Shown here: positions 57,274-64,000 of the stretch, in pieces
Layout of the letters: every line of letters starts with the position of its first letter
Numbering within the stretch: position 1 is the first letter of the stretch
From: Nonomuraea indica
GTDB taxonomy: Bacteria; Actinomycetota; Actinomycetes; Streptosporangiales; Streptosporangiaceae
DNA: 64,000 nt
Direction of reading: 5' to 3'
Assembly: GCF_002850745.1 (NCBI RefSeq)
Contig: NZ_KZ559468.1
Location: 698,320 to 762,319 of the forward strand
The notes under the pieces: generated by a model
The model's database searches: none
The model's input: only the letters and a program-made list of their open reading frames with translations
Told to the model about the DNA's origin: nothing
Made by a program: the position numbers and the translations under genes

Positions 57274-57291
57274 CACCGGCGGAACGCCGCT

Positions 57292-57338
57292 CGCCGGGCC
57301 ACCTCCCGGCGAAACCCCCGAGGCCCGGGGCGTTTCGC
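57292..57338 (+). terminator. Two stacked hairpins after the Eis-like gene
   Basis: CGCCGGG/CCCGGCG (57292-57298 with 57305-57311) is followed by an overlapping hairpin, GCGAAACCCCCG (57309-57320) with CGGGG and GTTTCGC (57326-57338, one bulged base). They share bases and so are alternative structures. Likely transcription end before the ruv promoter. Confidence 0.7.
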
Positions 57339-57374
57339 GATGCGTGGTCCGTCCGGCCGGGGTAGAGTCTCGTG

Positions 57375-57390
57375 CCGAACACCTGTTCGG
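57375..57390. promoter_or_regulatory. LexA (SOS) box upstream of ruvC
   Basis: CCGAACACCTGTTCGG contains CGAAC-N4-GTTCG, a perfect match to the Gram-positive/actinobacterial LexA consensus. It lies 100 bp before ruvC, and a TAGAGT hexamer at 57363-57368 just upstream may be the -10. ruvCAB is a known SOS target in mycobacteria. Confidence 0.9.
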
Positions 57391-57489
57391 CGCGACCCCG
57401 GTGTCGCGCCGCCGCCGGAGCCGTCCGGTGGCGACAGGCACGACGCCGGCCGGCCGGAGGGCCGGCCGGGCACGGGCGGAGGCGGGCGA

Positions 57490-58278
57490 GTGCGGGTGCT
57501 GGGCGTCGATCCGGGGCTGACCCGATGCGGTGTGGGCGCGGTCGAGGGCCGCCCCGGCGCGCCGCTGGCGCTGGTCGCCGTCGGCGTGGTCCGCACGGGC
57601 GCCGACGAGGAGCTGGGCGCCCGGCTGGTGGGCATCGAGGCCGGCATCGAGCGCTGGCTCGACGAGGTGCGGCCCGACGCCGTGGCGGTCGAGCGGGTCT
57701 TCAGCCAGCACAACGTCCGCACCGTCATGGGCACCGCCCAGGCCGCCGGCATCGCGGTCCTGTGCGCCGCCCGGCGCGGGCTGCCCGTCGCCCTGCACAC
57801 CCCGTCGGAGGTCAAGGCCGCCATCACCGGCAGCGGCACCGCAGACAAGAAGCAGATCGGCGCCATGGTGACCCGGCTGCTGCGCCTCACCGAGATGCCC
57901 AGACCCGCCGACGCCGCCGACGCCCTCGCCCTGGCCATCTGCCACGTCTGGCGAGGAGGTCCCCAGCACCGCCTCGCCGAGGCCGTCGCCGCAGCCAAGG
58001 CGCGTTCCAGGACCGTCACCGCGCAGGGCCGTCGTCCGGCGCCCACGACGGGTCCTGCGACGGGTCCTGCGACAGGCACCGCGACCGGTCGCGCGACGGG
58101 TCCTGCGACGGCCAGAGCGACGGGCCCCACGACAGACCCCACGACGGGCGGCGCGACGGGGGGCGCACCTGACGGTCAGGGCGGCGACCCGGCGGGCATG
58201 ACCGGAAGCCTGCCCCCTCCGTCGCGAGACGCGGCGGAATCGCGCGGCGGCCGGGCCCGCACTCCCGGAAGGCCGTGA
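57490..58278 (+). CDS. ruvC: Holliday junction endonuclease RuvC with long C-terminal tail
   Basis: 262 aa from the GTG at 57490. Catalytic acids: Asp in [10 protein letters not shown] in Ala-Val-Glu-Arg-Val-Phe, and Asp residues in Ala-Asp-Ala-Ala-Asp-Ala-Leu-Ala. The catalytic domain ends near residue 165-175, close to the usual full length. The remaining about 85 residues are Thr/Gly/Pro/Ala-rich units (Thr-Gly-Pro-Ala and variants) from a 12-15 bp repeat, with no known function. A LexA box precedes the gene. Confidence 0.97.
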   Translation: MRVLGVDPGLTRCGVGAVEGRPGAPLALVAVGVVRTGADEELGARLVGIEAGIERWLDEVRPDAVAVERVFSQHNVRTVMGTAQAAGIAVLCAARRGLPVALHTPSEVKAAITGSGTADKKQIGAMVTRLLRLTEMPRPADAADALALAICHVWRGGPQHRLAEAVAAAKARSRTVTAQGRRPAPTTGPATGPATGTATGRATGPATARATGPTTDPTTGGATGGAPDGQGGDPAGMTGSLPPPSRDAAESRGGRARTPGRP

Positions 58279-58365
58279 GGCGCCGTGGTCGCGCCGTCCG
58301 CGGGGATCGTGCCAGGCTGGGACGGCCACGCCGCGATGGCATCGCACGGAAGGGGACGTGACACT

Positions 58366-58404
58366 GTGGCCACACCGCTCATCCGGAAGGACCTGACACT
58401 GTGA
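58366..58404 (+). CDS. Possible 12-aa minicistron before ruvA
   Basis: GTG at 58366 opens 12 codons ([12 protein letters not shown]) whose TGA overlaps the ruvA GTG (GTGA). The region before each start is duplicated: GGAAGG(GG)AC plus TGACACTGTG occurs twice, at 58348-58368 and 58385-58403. It may be a leader peptide or only a duplicated initiation site. Confidence 0.3.
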   Translation: MATPLIRKDLTL

Positions 58405-59021
58405 TCGCTTCAGTGGCCGGGCGGGTGGCGGCCGTCGCCCCCGACGGCGCGGTGATCGAGGTCGGCGGGGTCGGCATCCTCACCCACTGCACCCCCGGCA
58501 CGCTCGCCCGGCTCAAGGTGGGCGAGGACGCGCGCCTGTCGACGTCGCTCGTGGTCCGCGAGGAGTCCCTCACCCTCTACGGGTTCGCCACCGACGACGA
58601 GCGGGCCGTCTTCGAGCTGCTCCAGACCGCCAGCGGCGTCGGCCCCAAGCTGGCCCTTGCCATGCTCGCCGTGCACACGCCCCACGCGTTGCGCGTCGCC
58701 GTGGCCGCCGCCGACCTGAAGGCCCTCACCAAGGTGCCCGGCATCGGCCAGAAGGGCGCCCAGCGCATCGTCCTGGAGCTCAAGGACCGCCTCGGCGCCC
58801 CCGTGGGGGCAGTCGACGCCGCGCTCGACGGCGACCGCGGGGTGGAGCTCTGGCGCGAGCAGGTGCATTCGGGCCTCGTGGGCCTCGGCTACTCCGCCAA
58901 GGACGCCGACGAGGCCGTCGCCGCCGTCGAGCACGAGGCCGAGGCCGATCTGTCGGCCGGCCGTTCCCCGCGCGTGGCCGCCCTCCTCAAGTCCGCCCTG
59001 CGTTCCCTCAGCGTCCGATGA
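58401..59021 (+). CDS. ruvA: Holliday junction branch migration protein RuvA
   Basis: 206 aa, GTG start with GGAAGGAC about 10 nt upstream. OB-fold N-terminus, two helix-hairpin-helix motifs ([18 protein letters not shown]) and C-terminal domain III for RuvB contact. Usual length. Its stop overlaps the ATG of a low-complexity reading frame. Confidence 0.97.
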   Translation: MIASVAGRVAAVAPDGAVIEVGGVGILTHCTPGTLARLKVGEDARLSTSLVVREESLTLYGFATDDERAVFELLQTASGVGPKLALAMLAVHTPHALRVAVAAADLKALTKVPGIGQKGAQRIVLELKDRLGAPVGAVDAALDGDRGVELWREQVHSGLVGLGYSAKDADEAVAAVEHEAEADLSAGRSPRVAALLKSALRSLSVR

Positions 59022-59413
59022 CCGCCCCGCCGACCGTCGCACGGACCGCCCCGGCGGTCGCGTCACAGGTCTCCCCGCCGACCGGCGCACGGACCGCTCC
59101 GCCGACCGGCTCACGGACCGCCTCGCCGACCGGCGCACGGGCGGCCCTGGCCGGAGCGCTGCGGGCCGCCCTGGCCGGAGCGCTGCGGGCCGCCCTGGCC
59201 GGAGCGTCGCGGGCCGTCCCGCCCGGCGTGCCGGAGGGCGGGCGGGGCCGCACCCGTCCGGCGGCGGGGTGCCGTACGCTCGCAGGGCCCCCGGGCCGCC
59301 GCCCCCGCGCGGCGGCGCGCCCCCGCCGGGACACGCGCGGACACGCCCGGCCGCGAGGCCCCGAGGACGCCCGGCAAGGCAACCGGAGAGACACGCGGAA
59401 GGACGAGACGTGA
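59018..59413 (+). CDS. Low-complexity reading frame bridging ruvA and ruvB
   Basis: 131 aa. Its ATG overlaps the ruvA TGA, and its TGA overlaps the ruvB GTG. Residues 1-45 are Pro-Thr-Gly-Ala-Arg-Thr-Ala units. Residues 45-65 are Ala-Leu-Ala-Gly-Ala-Leu-Arg-Ala units (24-bp repeat, three copies), and the rest is Arg/Pro/Gly-rich. No fold recognised. The flush overlaps argue for coupled translation of ruvA-ruvB through it; repeats without stops could do the same by chance. Confidence 0.4.
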   Translation: MTAPPTVARTAPAVASQVSPPTGARTAPPTGSRTASPTGARAALAGALRAALAGALRAALAGASRAVPPGVPEGGRGRTRPAAGCRTLAGPPGRRPRAAARPRRDTRGHARPRGPEDARQGNRRDTRKDET

Positions 59414-60441
59414 GCCTGGAGCGGGACCTGGTGTCCCCCGACGCCGAGGGCGACGAGCTGCAGATCGAGGCCGCCCTGCGGCCCAAGCGGCTGGGCGAGT
59501 TCATCGGCCAGGGCCGGGTGCGCGAGCAGCTGTCGCTGGTGCTGGAGAGCGCCATGCGGCGCAACCGCCCACCCGACCACGTGCTCATGAGCGGCTCGCC
59601 GGGGCTCGGCAAGACCACCCTCGCCATGATCATCGCGGCCGAGCTGGGCGCCCCGCTGCGCATCACCTCGGGGCCCGCGCTCGAACGGGCCGGCGACCTC
59701 GCGGCCATCCTGTCCACCCTCGCCGAGGGCGAGGTGCTGTTCATCGACGAGATCCACCGGATGGCGCGCCCGGCCGAGGAGATGCTCTACCTCGCCATGG
59801 AGGACTTCCGCGTCGACATCGTCGTCGGCAAGGGCCCCGGCGCCACCGCCATCCCGCTCGACATCGCGCCGTTCACCCTCGTCGGCGCCACCACGCGCGC
59901 CGGGCTGCTGCCCGCGCCGCTGCGCGACCGGTTCGGCTTCACCGCCCACATGGACTTCTACGAGGTGGCGGAGCTCGAACAGGTGCTCCAGCGGTCGGCC
60001 AGGCTGCTCGGCCTGACGCTGCCCGCCGAGGGCGCCCACGAGATCGCCCGCCGCTCGCGCGGCACCCCGCGCATCGCCAACCGGCTGCTGCGCCGGGTCC
60101 GCGACTTCGCCGACGTCCGCGCCGACGGCGTCATCGACCGCGACATCGCCTCCGCCGCCCTCGACCTGTACGAGGTCGACGCCGAAGGGCTCGACCGGCT
60201 CGACAGGGCGGTCCTCGGCGTGCTGCTGCGCAAGTTCGGCGGCGGGCCGGTGGGCCTGTCGACGCTCGCGGTGGCGGTGGGGGAGGAGCCGGAGACGGTC
60301 GAGGTGGTCGCCGAGCCGTTCCTCGTCCGGCAGGGACTCCTGGCCCGGACCCCGCGCGGCCGGGTCGCCACCGCGGCGGCCTGGCACCATCTCGGTATGA
60401 CGCCGCCACCGGATGCGTTCGGAGCGGCACTTTTCGACTGA
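59410..60441 (+). CDS. ruvB: Holliday junction branch migration helicase RuvB
   Basis: 343 aa, GTG start. AAA+ motor with Walker A Gly-Ser-Pro-Gly-Leu-Gly-Lys-Thr-Thr, Walker B Leu-Phe-Ile-Asp-Glu-Ile-His-Arg, sensor region Gly-Ala-Thr-Thr-Arg-Ala-Gly, Arg-finger region and C-terminal winged helix. It drives branch migration with RuvA. Ends before a palindromic intergenic region. Confidence 0.98.
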   Translation: MSLERDLVSPDAEGDELQIEAALRPKRLGEFIGQGRVREQLSLVLESAMRRNRPPDHVLMSGSPGLGKTTLAMIIAAELGAPLRITSGPALERAGDLAAILSTLAEGEVLFIDEIHRMARPAEEMLYLAMEDFRVDIVVGKGPGATAIPLDIAPFTLVGATTRAGLLPAPLRDRFGFTAHMDFYEVAELEQVLQRSARLLGLTLPAEGAHEIARRSRGTPRIANRLLRRVRDFADVRADGVIDRDIASAALDLYEVDAEGLDRLDRAVLGVLLRKFGGGPVGLSTLAVAVGEEPETVEVVAEPFLVRQGLLARTPRGRVATAAAWHHLGMTPPPDAFGAALFD

Positions 60442-60447
60442 TTACAG

Positions 60448-60463
60448 AACGGTTGCAACCGTT
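60448..60463. promoter_or_regulatory. 16-bp perfect palindrome after ruvB
   Basis: AACGGTTGCAACCGTT is a perfect palindrome 7 bp after the ruvB stop and 190 bp before yajC. With no loop it is a better candidate for a dimeric-protein operator than for a terminator. Confidence 0.5.
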
Positions 60464-60488
60464 TCGAATAGGGAACTTCTCCGCGCGC

Positions 60489-60533
60489 CGAAACGCTGCC
60501 TCGTTGCCGCGTTTCGCAACAAGCGCCTACACT
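60489..60533 (+). promoter_or_regulatory. Hairpin and probable promoter for yajC-secDF
   Basis: CGAAACGC (60489-60496) pairs with GCGTTTCG (60509-60516) across 12 nt, a possible ruvB terminator. TTGCCG (60504-60509) and TACACT (60528-60533), spaced 18 bp, make a good -35/-10 pair overlapping the hairpin arm, so a regulator could bind here. Confidence 0.45.
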
Positions 60534-60653
60534 CCGTGGCTTGGCTGGCTGTGTAGGCTGATGGGCTGAGCGGCGCGGCCCCGACGCTACGCGTGGAATT
60601 TCCGGCGCGAGGCCGGTGTCAACCTCTTGAACGACTTTGGAAGGTCGCCTCTC

Positions 60654-61052
60654 ATGGAGCAACTCGGAAGTATCCTGCCGCTGATTCTTCTGGTGGTGGT
60701 GTTCTACTTCCTGCTGATTCGCCCGCAGCGCAAGCGGCAGCAGGAGGCGGTCAAGATGCAGAACAGCCTCACTCCCGGCACCCGGGTGATGACCACGACC
60801 GGCCTGTTCGCCACCGTGGTCGCCGTCGACAACGAGGACGTGGTCCTCGAGGTCGCCCCCGGCATCGAGACCCGCTGGGTGAAGGCCGCGATCGGCCGCG
60901 TGGTGACGCCGGGCGAGCCCGAGGCGGCGGCCGACGAGACCGCCGGTGAGAGCACGGACCTGGCCGCGGACCAGCCGGCGGCCGGTGAGACCGGTGGCAA
61001 GGACGACGACACCGCGGAGCGCAACGACGGACACGACACCAGGAAGTCCTGA
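60654..61052 (+). CDS. yajC: Preprotein translocase subunit YajC
   Basis: 132 aa from the ATG at 60654 with GGAAGG 9 nt upstream (a TTG nine codons earlier is less likely). N-terminal transmembrane helix (Leu-Pro-Leu-Ile-Leu-Leu-Val-Val-Val-Phe-Tyr-Phe-Leu-Leu-Ile-Arg-Pro-Gln-Arg-Lys), then the YajC domain and an acidic Glu/Asp/Ala tail. Partners SecD/SecF in the next two genes. Confidence 0.97.
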   Translation: MEQLGSILPLILLVVVFYFLLIRPQRKRQQEAVKMQNSLTPGTRVMTTTGLFATVVAVDNEDVVLEVAPGIETRWVKAAIGRVVTPGEPEAAADETAGESTDLAADQPAAGETGGKDDDTAERNDGHDTRKS

Positions 61053-61095
61053 CTAGGCTCTGCGACAAACCTCTATCCGAAAGAACAGACGACCA

Positions 61096-62967
61096 GTGGC
61101 CCGACCGACCAGCAGCCACAGTAAGCCGGGGCGGACGCTCCTGCTGCTCCTGGCGCTCATCCTCGCCCTGGGCGGGACGATGTTCCTGCAGAAGGCGTTC
61201 ACGCCGAAGCTGGGACTCGACCTCGCCGGCGGCACGACGGTGACACTCTCACCCGTGACTCAGAACGGTGCGGCTCCCCCCGAGGAGATCCTGGACCGCG
61301 CGGTCAACATCATCCGCGACCGGGTCAACGGCACCGGCATCTCCGACGCGGAGGTCGCCAAGTCCGGCGACAACATCATCATCTCCATCCCGGGCGTCGG
61401 GCAGAGCGAGGCCATCAAGCTGGTCGCGACCACGGCGGAGCTGCGTTTCCGCCAGGTGCTCGCCATGGAGGCCACGCAGCTTCCGCAGGAGCTCACCACG
61501 CAGCCGGCGACACCCAGCGCCGCTCCGTCGGGCTCCGCGTCGCCCGAGCCGGCGGCCTCGCCGTCGAAGTCGGCACGTACGGAGCCGTCGAGCCCCCGGT
61601 CACCCGCCGCGGGCACGCCCAGCGCCTCCCCGACGGGCAAGGCCCTGTCGTCGGCGCTGACCGCGCAGGCGCCCGATCCCACGCCGACGGCCACCCGCGC
61701 CCGGCAGGACGCCAAGCAGCAGGACCCGAAGCAGCAGGACCCGAAGCAGCAGGACCCGAAGCAGAAGCAGCCCGAGGACCAGCAGACCGGGCAGAAGCGG
61801 GGTCAGGACGCCAAGGCCACCCCCACCCCGAGCCCGACGGCCACGCCGCAGCAGCAGGACCCCGGCGTCAACACCGAGGGCGTCGACCCGGCGGTGCTCA
61901 AGCAGTTCAACAGCCTCGACTGCGCCAACCCGAAGAGCCGCGGCCAGGGCGTCCAGGACGACCCCAACAAGCAGTACGCCGCGTGTGAGAGCGACGGCAG
62001 CTTCAAGTACGTGCTCGACGTCGCCAAGGTCGTCGGCACCGACATCGACACCGCCTCGGCCGGTGTGCGCCAGGGCAGCACCGAGTGGGTGGTCCAGCTC
62101 GACTTCAAGAGCAAGGGCGCGGGCGAGTGGAGCAAGCTCACCTCGGCGGCCTTCAACTCGCAGGAGCCGCGCAACAAGGTCGCCGTCGTCCTCGACGGCG
62201 TCGTGATCACCGCCCCCAACATCATCAGCCCGATCCCGGGCGGCCGGGCCGAGATCACCGGCGGCTTCGACCAGAAGAGCGCCACCGACCTGGCCGAGCA
62301 GCTCAAGTACGGCGCGCTGCCGCTCAAGTTCGAGCGCAGCTCGATCGACACCGTCTCCTCCACGCTGGGCCAGGACCAGCTGATGGGCGGCCTGATCTCC
62401 GGCATCATCGGCCTGGCGCTCGTGGTCGTCTACTGCCTGCTCTACTACCGCGGCCTCGGCATCGTGGCCGTGCTGAGCCTCGTCGTCGCCTCGATCCTCA
62501 CCTACCTGGCCGTCGTCGTGCTCGGTCACAACGCCGGGTTCCGGCTGTCGCTGCCGCACATCATCGGCCTGGTGGTCTCGATCGGCATCACCGCCGACTC
62601 CTTCATCGTCTACTTCGAGCGCATCCGCGACGAGATGAAGGAGGGGCGGCGGACGCTGCGCGCGGCCGTCGAGGTGGCCTGGGTCCGCGCCCGGCGCACG
62701 ATCCTGATCGCCGACGCCGTCATGTTCATCGCCGCGGTCGTGCTCTACGCCCTCGCGGTGGGCGGTGTCGCCGGGTTCGCGTTCGCCATGGGCCTGACCA
62801 CGCTGATCGACATCGTCGTGGTGTTCATGTTCACCAAGCCGTTCATCGCGCTGCTGGCGAGGCTGAAGTTCTTCGCCAAGGGACACCCGCTGTCCGGCAT
62901 CGACGCCGAACGCATGAGCGTGCAGCCGACCGGCTCGAGCCGCCCGACCACCCCGCAGGAGGCCTGA
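61096..62967 (+). CDS. secD: Protein translocase subunit SecD
   Basis: 623 aa, GTG start. Six transmembrane helices: one near the N-terminus (residues 15-33), five in the C-terminal third with Gly-Ile-Thr-Ala-Asp-Ser-Phe-Ile-Val-Tyr-Phe-Glu-Arg. The large extracytoplasmic loop has P1 motifs (Gly-Leu-Asp-Leu-Ala-Gly-Gly) and an insert of about 120 residues rich in Pro/Ser/Thr/Gln/Lys, including Lys-Gln-Gln-Asp-Pro repeats. Uses the proton-motive force to finish export with SecF. Confidence 0.97.
   Translation: MARPTSSHSKPGRTLLLLLALILALGGTMFLQKAFTPKLGLDLAGGTTVTLSPVTQNGAAPPEEILDRAVNIIRDRVNGTGISDAEVAKSGDNIIISIPGVGQSEAIKLVATTAELRFRQVLAMEATQLPQELTTQPATPSAAPSGSASPEPAASPSKSARTEPSSPRSPAAGTPSASPTGKALSSALTAQAPDPTPTATRARQDAKQQDPKQQDPKQQDPKQKQPEDQQTGQKRGQDAKATPTPSPTATPQQQDPGVNTEGVDPAVLKQFNSLDCANPKSRGQGVQDDPNKQYAACESDGSFKYVLDVAKVVGTDIDTASAGVRQGSTEWVVQLDFKSKGAGEWSKLTSAAFNSQEPRNKVAVVLDGVVITAPNIISPIPGGRAEITGGFDQKSATDLAEQLKYGALPLKFERSSIDTVSSTLGQDQLMGGLISGIIGLALVVVYCLLYYRGLGIVAVLSLVVASILTYLAVVVLGHNAGFRLSLPHIIGLVVSIGITADSFIVYFERIRDEMKEGRRTLRAAVEVAWVRARRTILIADAVMFIAAVVLYALAVGGVAGFAFAMGLTTLIDIVVVFMFTKPFIALLARLKFFAKGHPLSGIDAERMSVQPTGSSRPTTPQEA
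61714..61767. repeat. 15-bp tandem repeat in secD
   Basis: Three copies of AAGCAGCAGGACCCG (61714-61758) plus a partial fourth encode Lys-Gln-Gln-Asp-Pro units in the external loop insert. Confidence 0.95.
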
Positions 62968-62968
62968 C

Positions 62969-63949
62969 ATGGGACTGGGGCGTCGCCTCTACCGAGGCGA
63001 GATCGATGTCGACTTCGTCGGCAAGTGGAAGCTCTGGTACGGCCTGTCCGGCTTCCTGCTGATCGTCTCCCTCGCCGGGTTGCTGATCAACGGGCTCAAC
63101 CTCGGCGTCGAGTTCAAGGGCGGGTCGGTCTTCTCGTTCAAGGCGCCGACCGCCACCATCGAGCAGGTCCGTGAGGGCTTCCGCGACCAGGGCGTGCACC
63201 AGCCGATCGTGCAGACGGCCGGTGACCGCTGGCGGGTCACCACCGAGACCCTGCCCGAGAACACCAGCCTCGCCGTCCAGAACGCCATCGCCAAGGACTA
63301 CAACGTCCCGGTCAGCCAGGTCGACGTCCAGTCGATCGGCGCGTCCTGGGGCGGTGAGGTGTCGCAGAAGGCCTGGATCGGCCTGGGCGTCTTCATGCTC
63401 GCGATCATCCTCTACCTGTCGATGGCGTTCGAGCCGAAGATGGCGCTGGCCGCGATCGTCGCGCTGCTGCACGACCTCGTCATCACCGCCGGCGTCTACG
63501 CCTGGTCCGGTTTCGAGGTCACCCCGGCCACCCTGCTGGGCTTCCTGACCATCCTCGGTTACTCGCTCTACGACGCGGTCGTGGTGTTCGACATGATCAA
63601 GGAGGTCACGGCCAAGCTGGGCACCACGTCCAAGCAGACCTACTCGATGGCGGCCAACAACGCGCTCAACCACACGCTGATCCGATCGCTCAACACCTCG
63701 CTGGTCGCGATCCTGCCCGTGGCGGCGATCCTGTTCATCGGCACCACCGTGCTCGGCGCGGGCACGCTGAAGGACCTGTCGCTCTCGCTGTTCGTCGGCA
63801 TGATCGTCGGCACCTACTCCTCGCTGTGCGTGGCCACGCCGCTGCTGGTCACCCTCAAGGAGCGGGAGCCGAAGTACCAGGCCATCGCCAAGCGCCTGGC
63901 CTCGCAGAGCGGCAAGGGCGCCAAGAGCGCCGCCGTGGCCAAGGGCTGA
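62969..63949 (+). CDS. secF: Protein translocase subunit SecF
   Basis: 326 aa, ATG one base after the secD stop, with GGAGG inside the secD end. Six helices, Phe-Lys-Gly-Gly-Ser in the first loop, Gly-Tyr-Ser-Leu-Tyr-Asp-Ala-Val-Val-Val-Phe-Asp and Thr-Leu-Ile-Arg-Ser-Leu-Asn-Thr-Ser. Completes the SecDF-YajC unit. Confidence 0.97.
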   Translation: MGLGRRLYRGEIDVDFVGKWKLWYGLSGFLLIVSLAGLLINGLNLGVEFKGGSVFSFKAPTATIEQVREGFRDQGVHQPIVQTAGDRWRVTTETLPENTSLAVQNAIAKDYNVPVSQVDVQSIGASWGGEVSQKAWIGLGVFMLAIILYLSMAFEPKMALAAIVALLHDLVITAGVYAWSGFEVTPATLLGFLTILGYSLYDAVVVFDMIKEVTAKLGTTSKQTYSMAANNALNHTLIRSLNTSLVAILPVAAILFIGTTVLGAGTLKDLSLSLFVGMIVGTYSSLCVATPLLVTLKEREPKYQAIAKRLASQSGKGAKSAAVAKG

Positions 63950-64000
63950 ACCACAGACCAGGGCGTTGCAGGGCGGGGGGGGGCCCGGGGGGGCGCCCCC
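63950..64000. other. Low-complexity window end
   Basis: After secF the last about 25 bases are runs of G and C. No feature is seen; it may be a contig end or a base-calling artefact. Confidence 0.6.

Noticed and set aside
54745..58347. A 1200-codon open frame on the minus strand
   Set aside because: It lies opposite the permease, Eis-like and ruvC genes. Its Arg/Ala/Gly-rich text without domains is the usual antisense shadow of GC-rich codons.

Overview
This window is high-GC DNA with GTG/ATG starts and GTGA/ATGA gene overlaps, typical of a filamentous actinomycete. It carries an SsgB-type sporulation gene, a phosphatidylinositol-mannoside (PIM) gene block, F420-type and PhoD-type enzymes, and an actinobacterial-type [NiFe] hydrogenase. 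Streptosporangiales (Nonomuraea/Streptosporangium-like) is the best guess, from gene content rather than any marker comparison.

Layout. (1) 1-3.9 kb: the 3' end of a membrane-anchored protein (possibly a Ser/Thr kinase), a divergent LVIVD-repeat/DUF305 lipoprotein pair, ssgB and a tRNA-Val(CAC). (2) 4.0-9.8 kb: a LacI regulator divergent from a four-gene operon (nitrilase, internally duplicated membrane protein, amidase, MetX-like hydrolase). Twin perfect CAAACGTTTG operators precede it and a strong hairpin ends it. (3) 10-17.3 kb: a decayed GH95 fucosidase relic, an FAD monooxygenase/MBL hydrolase pair, an S33 peptidase, a P450, a HAD phosphatase and a DUF4031 gene. (4) 17.3-25.5 kb: HD hydrolase, DUF2786, a membrane protein, phosphoglucomutase, F420-type oxidoreductase, GH25 and thrS.

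(5) 26.5-40.6 kb: the most distinctive part, an actinobacterial (group 1h-like) [NiFe] hydrogenase island. The plus strand carries the small and large subunits, a NifU-like protein, a DUF5947 protein, a 74-aa protein, a DUF6084 protein, an unnamed protein, a maturation protease with an extra N-terminal domain, a 35-aa membrane microprotein and hypA, hypC, hypD, hypE. The convergent minus strand carries an SIS-HypC fusion, a second SIS protein and hypF. No hypB lies in the window.

(6) 40.8-64 kb: conserved actinobacterial housekeeping DNA. It holds Ap4A phosphorylase (HIT), pgsA, patA-like, pimA, pdxS, pdxT, yebC, ruvCAB (with a perfect LexA box) and yajC-secD-secF. As I recall it, the gene order thrS-HIT-pgsA-patA-pimA ... 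pdxS-pdxT-yebC ... ruvC-ruvA-ruvB ... yajC-secD-secF matches Mycobacterium tuberculosis Rv2614c-Rv2586c. The hydrogenase island therefore sits inside an otherwise conserved block, between thrS and the HIT gene.

A second theme is in-frame tandem repetition. Repeats with periods that are multiples of 3 (15, 18, 24, 30 bp) build Pro/Thr/Gly/Ala-rich or Gln/Lys-rich linkers or tails in at least seven genes. All functional assignments are from reading motifs and family resemblance; no database search was possible.
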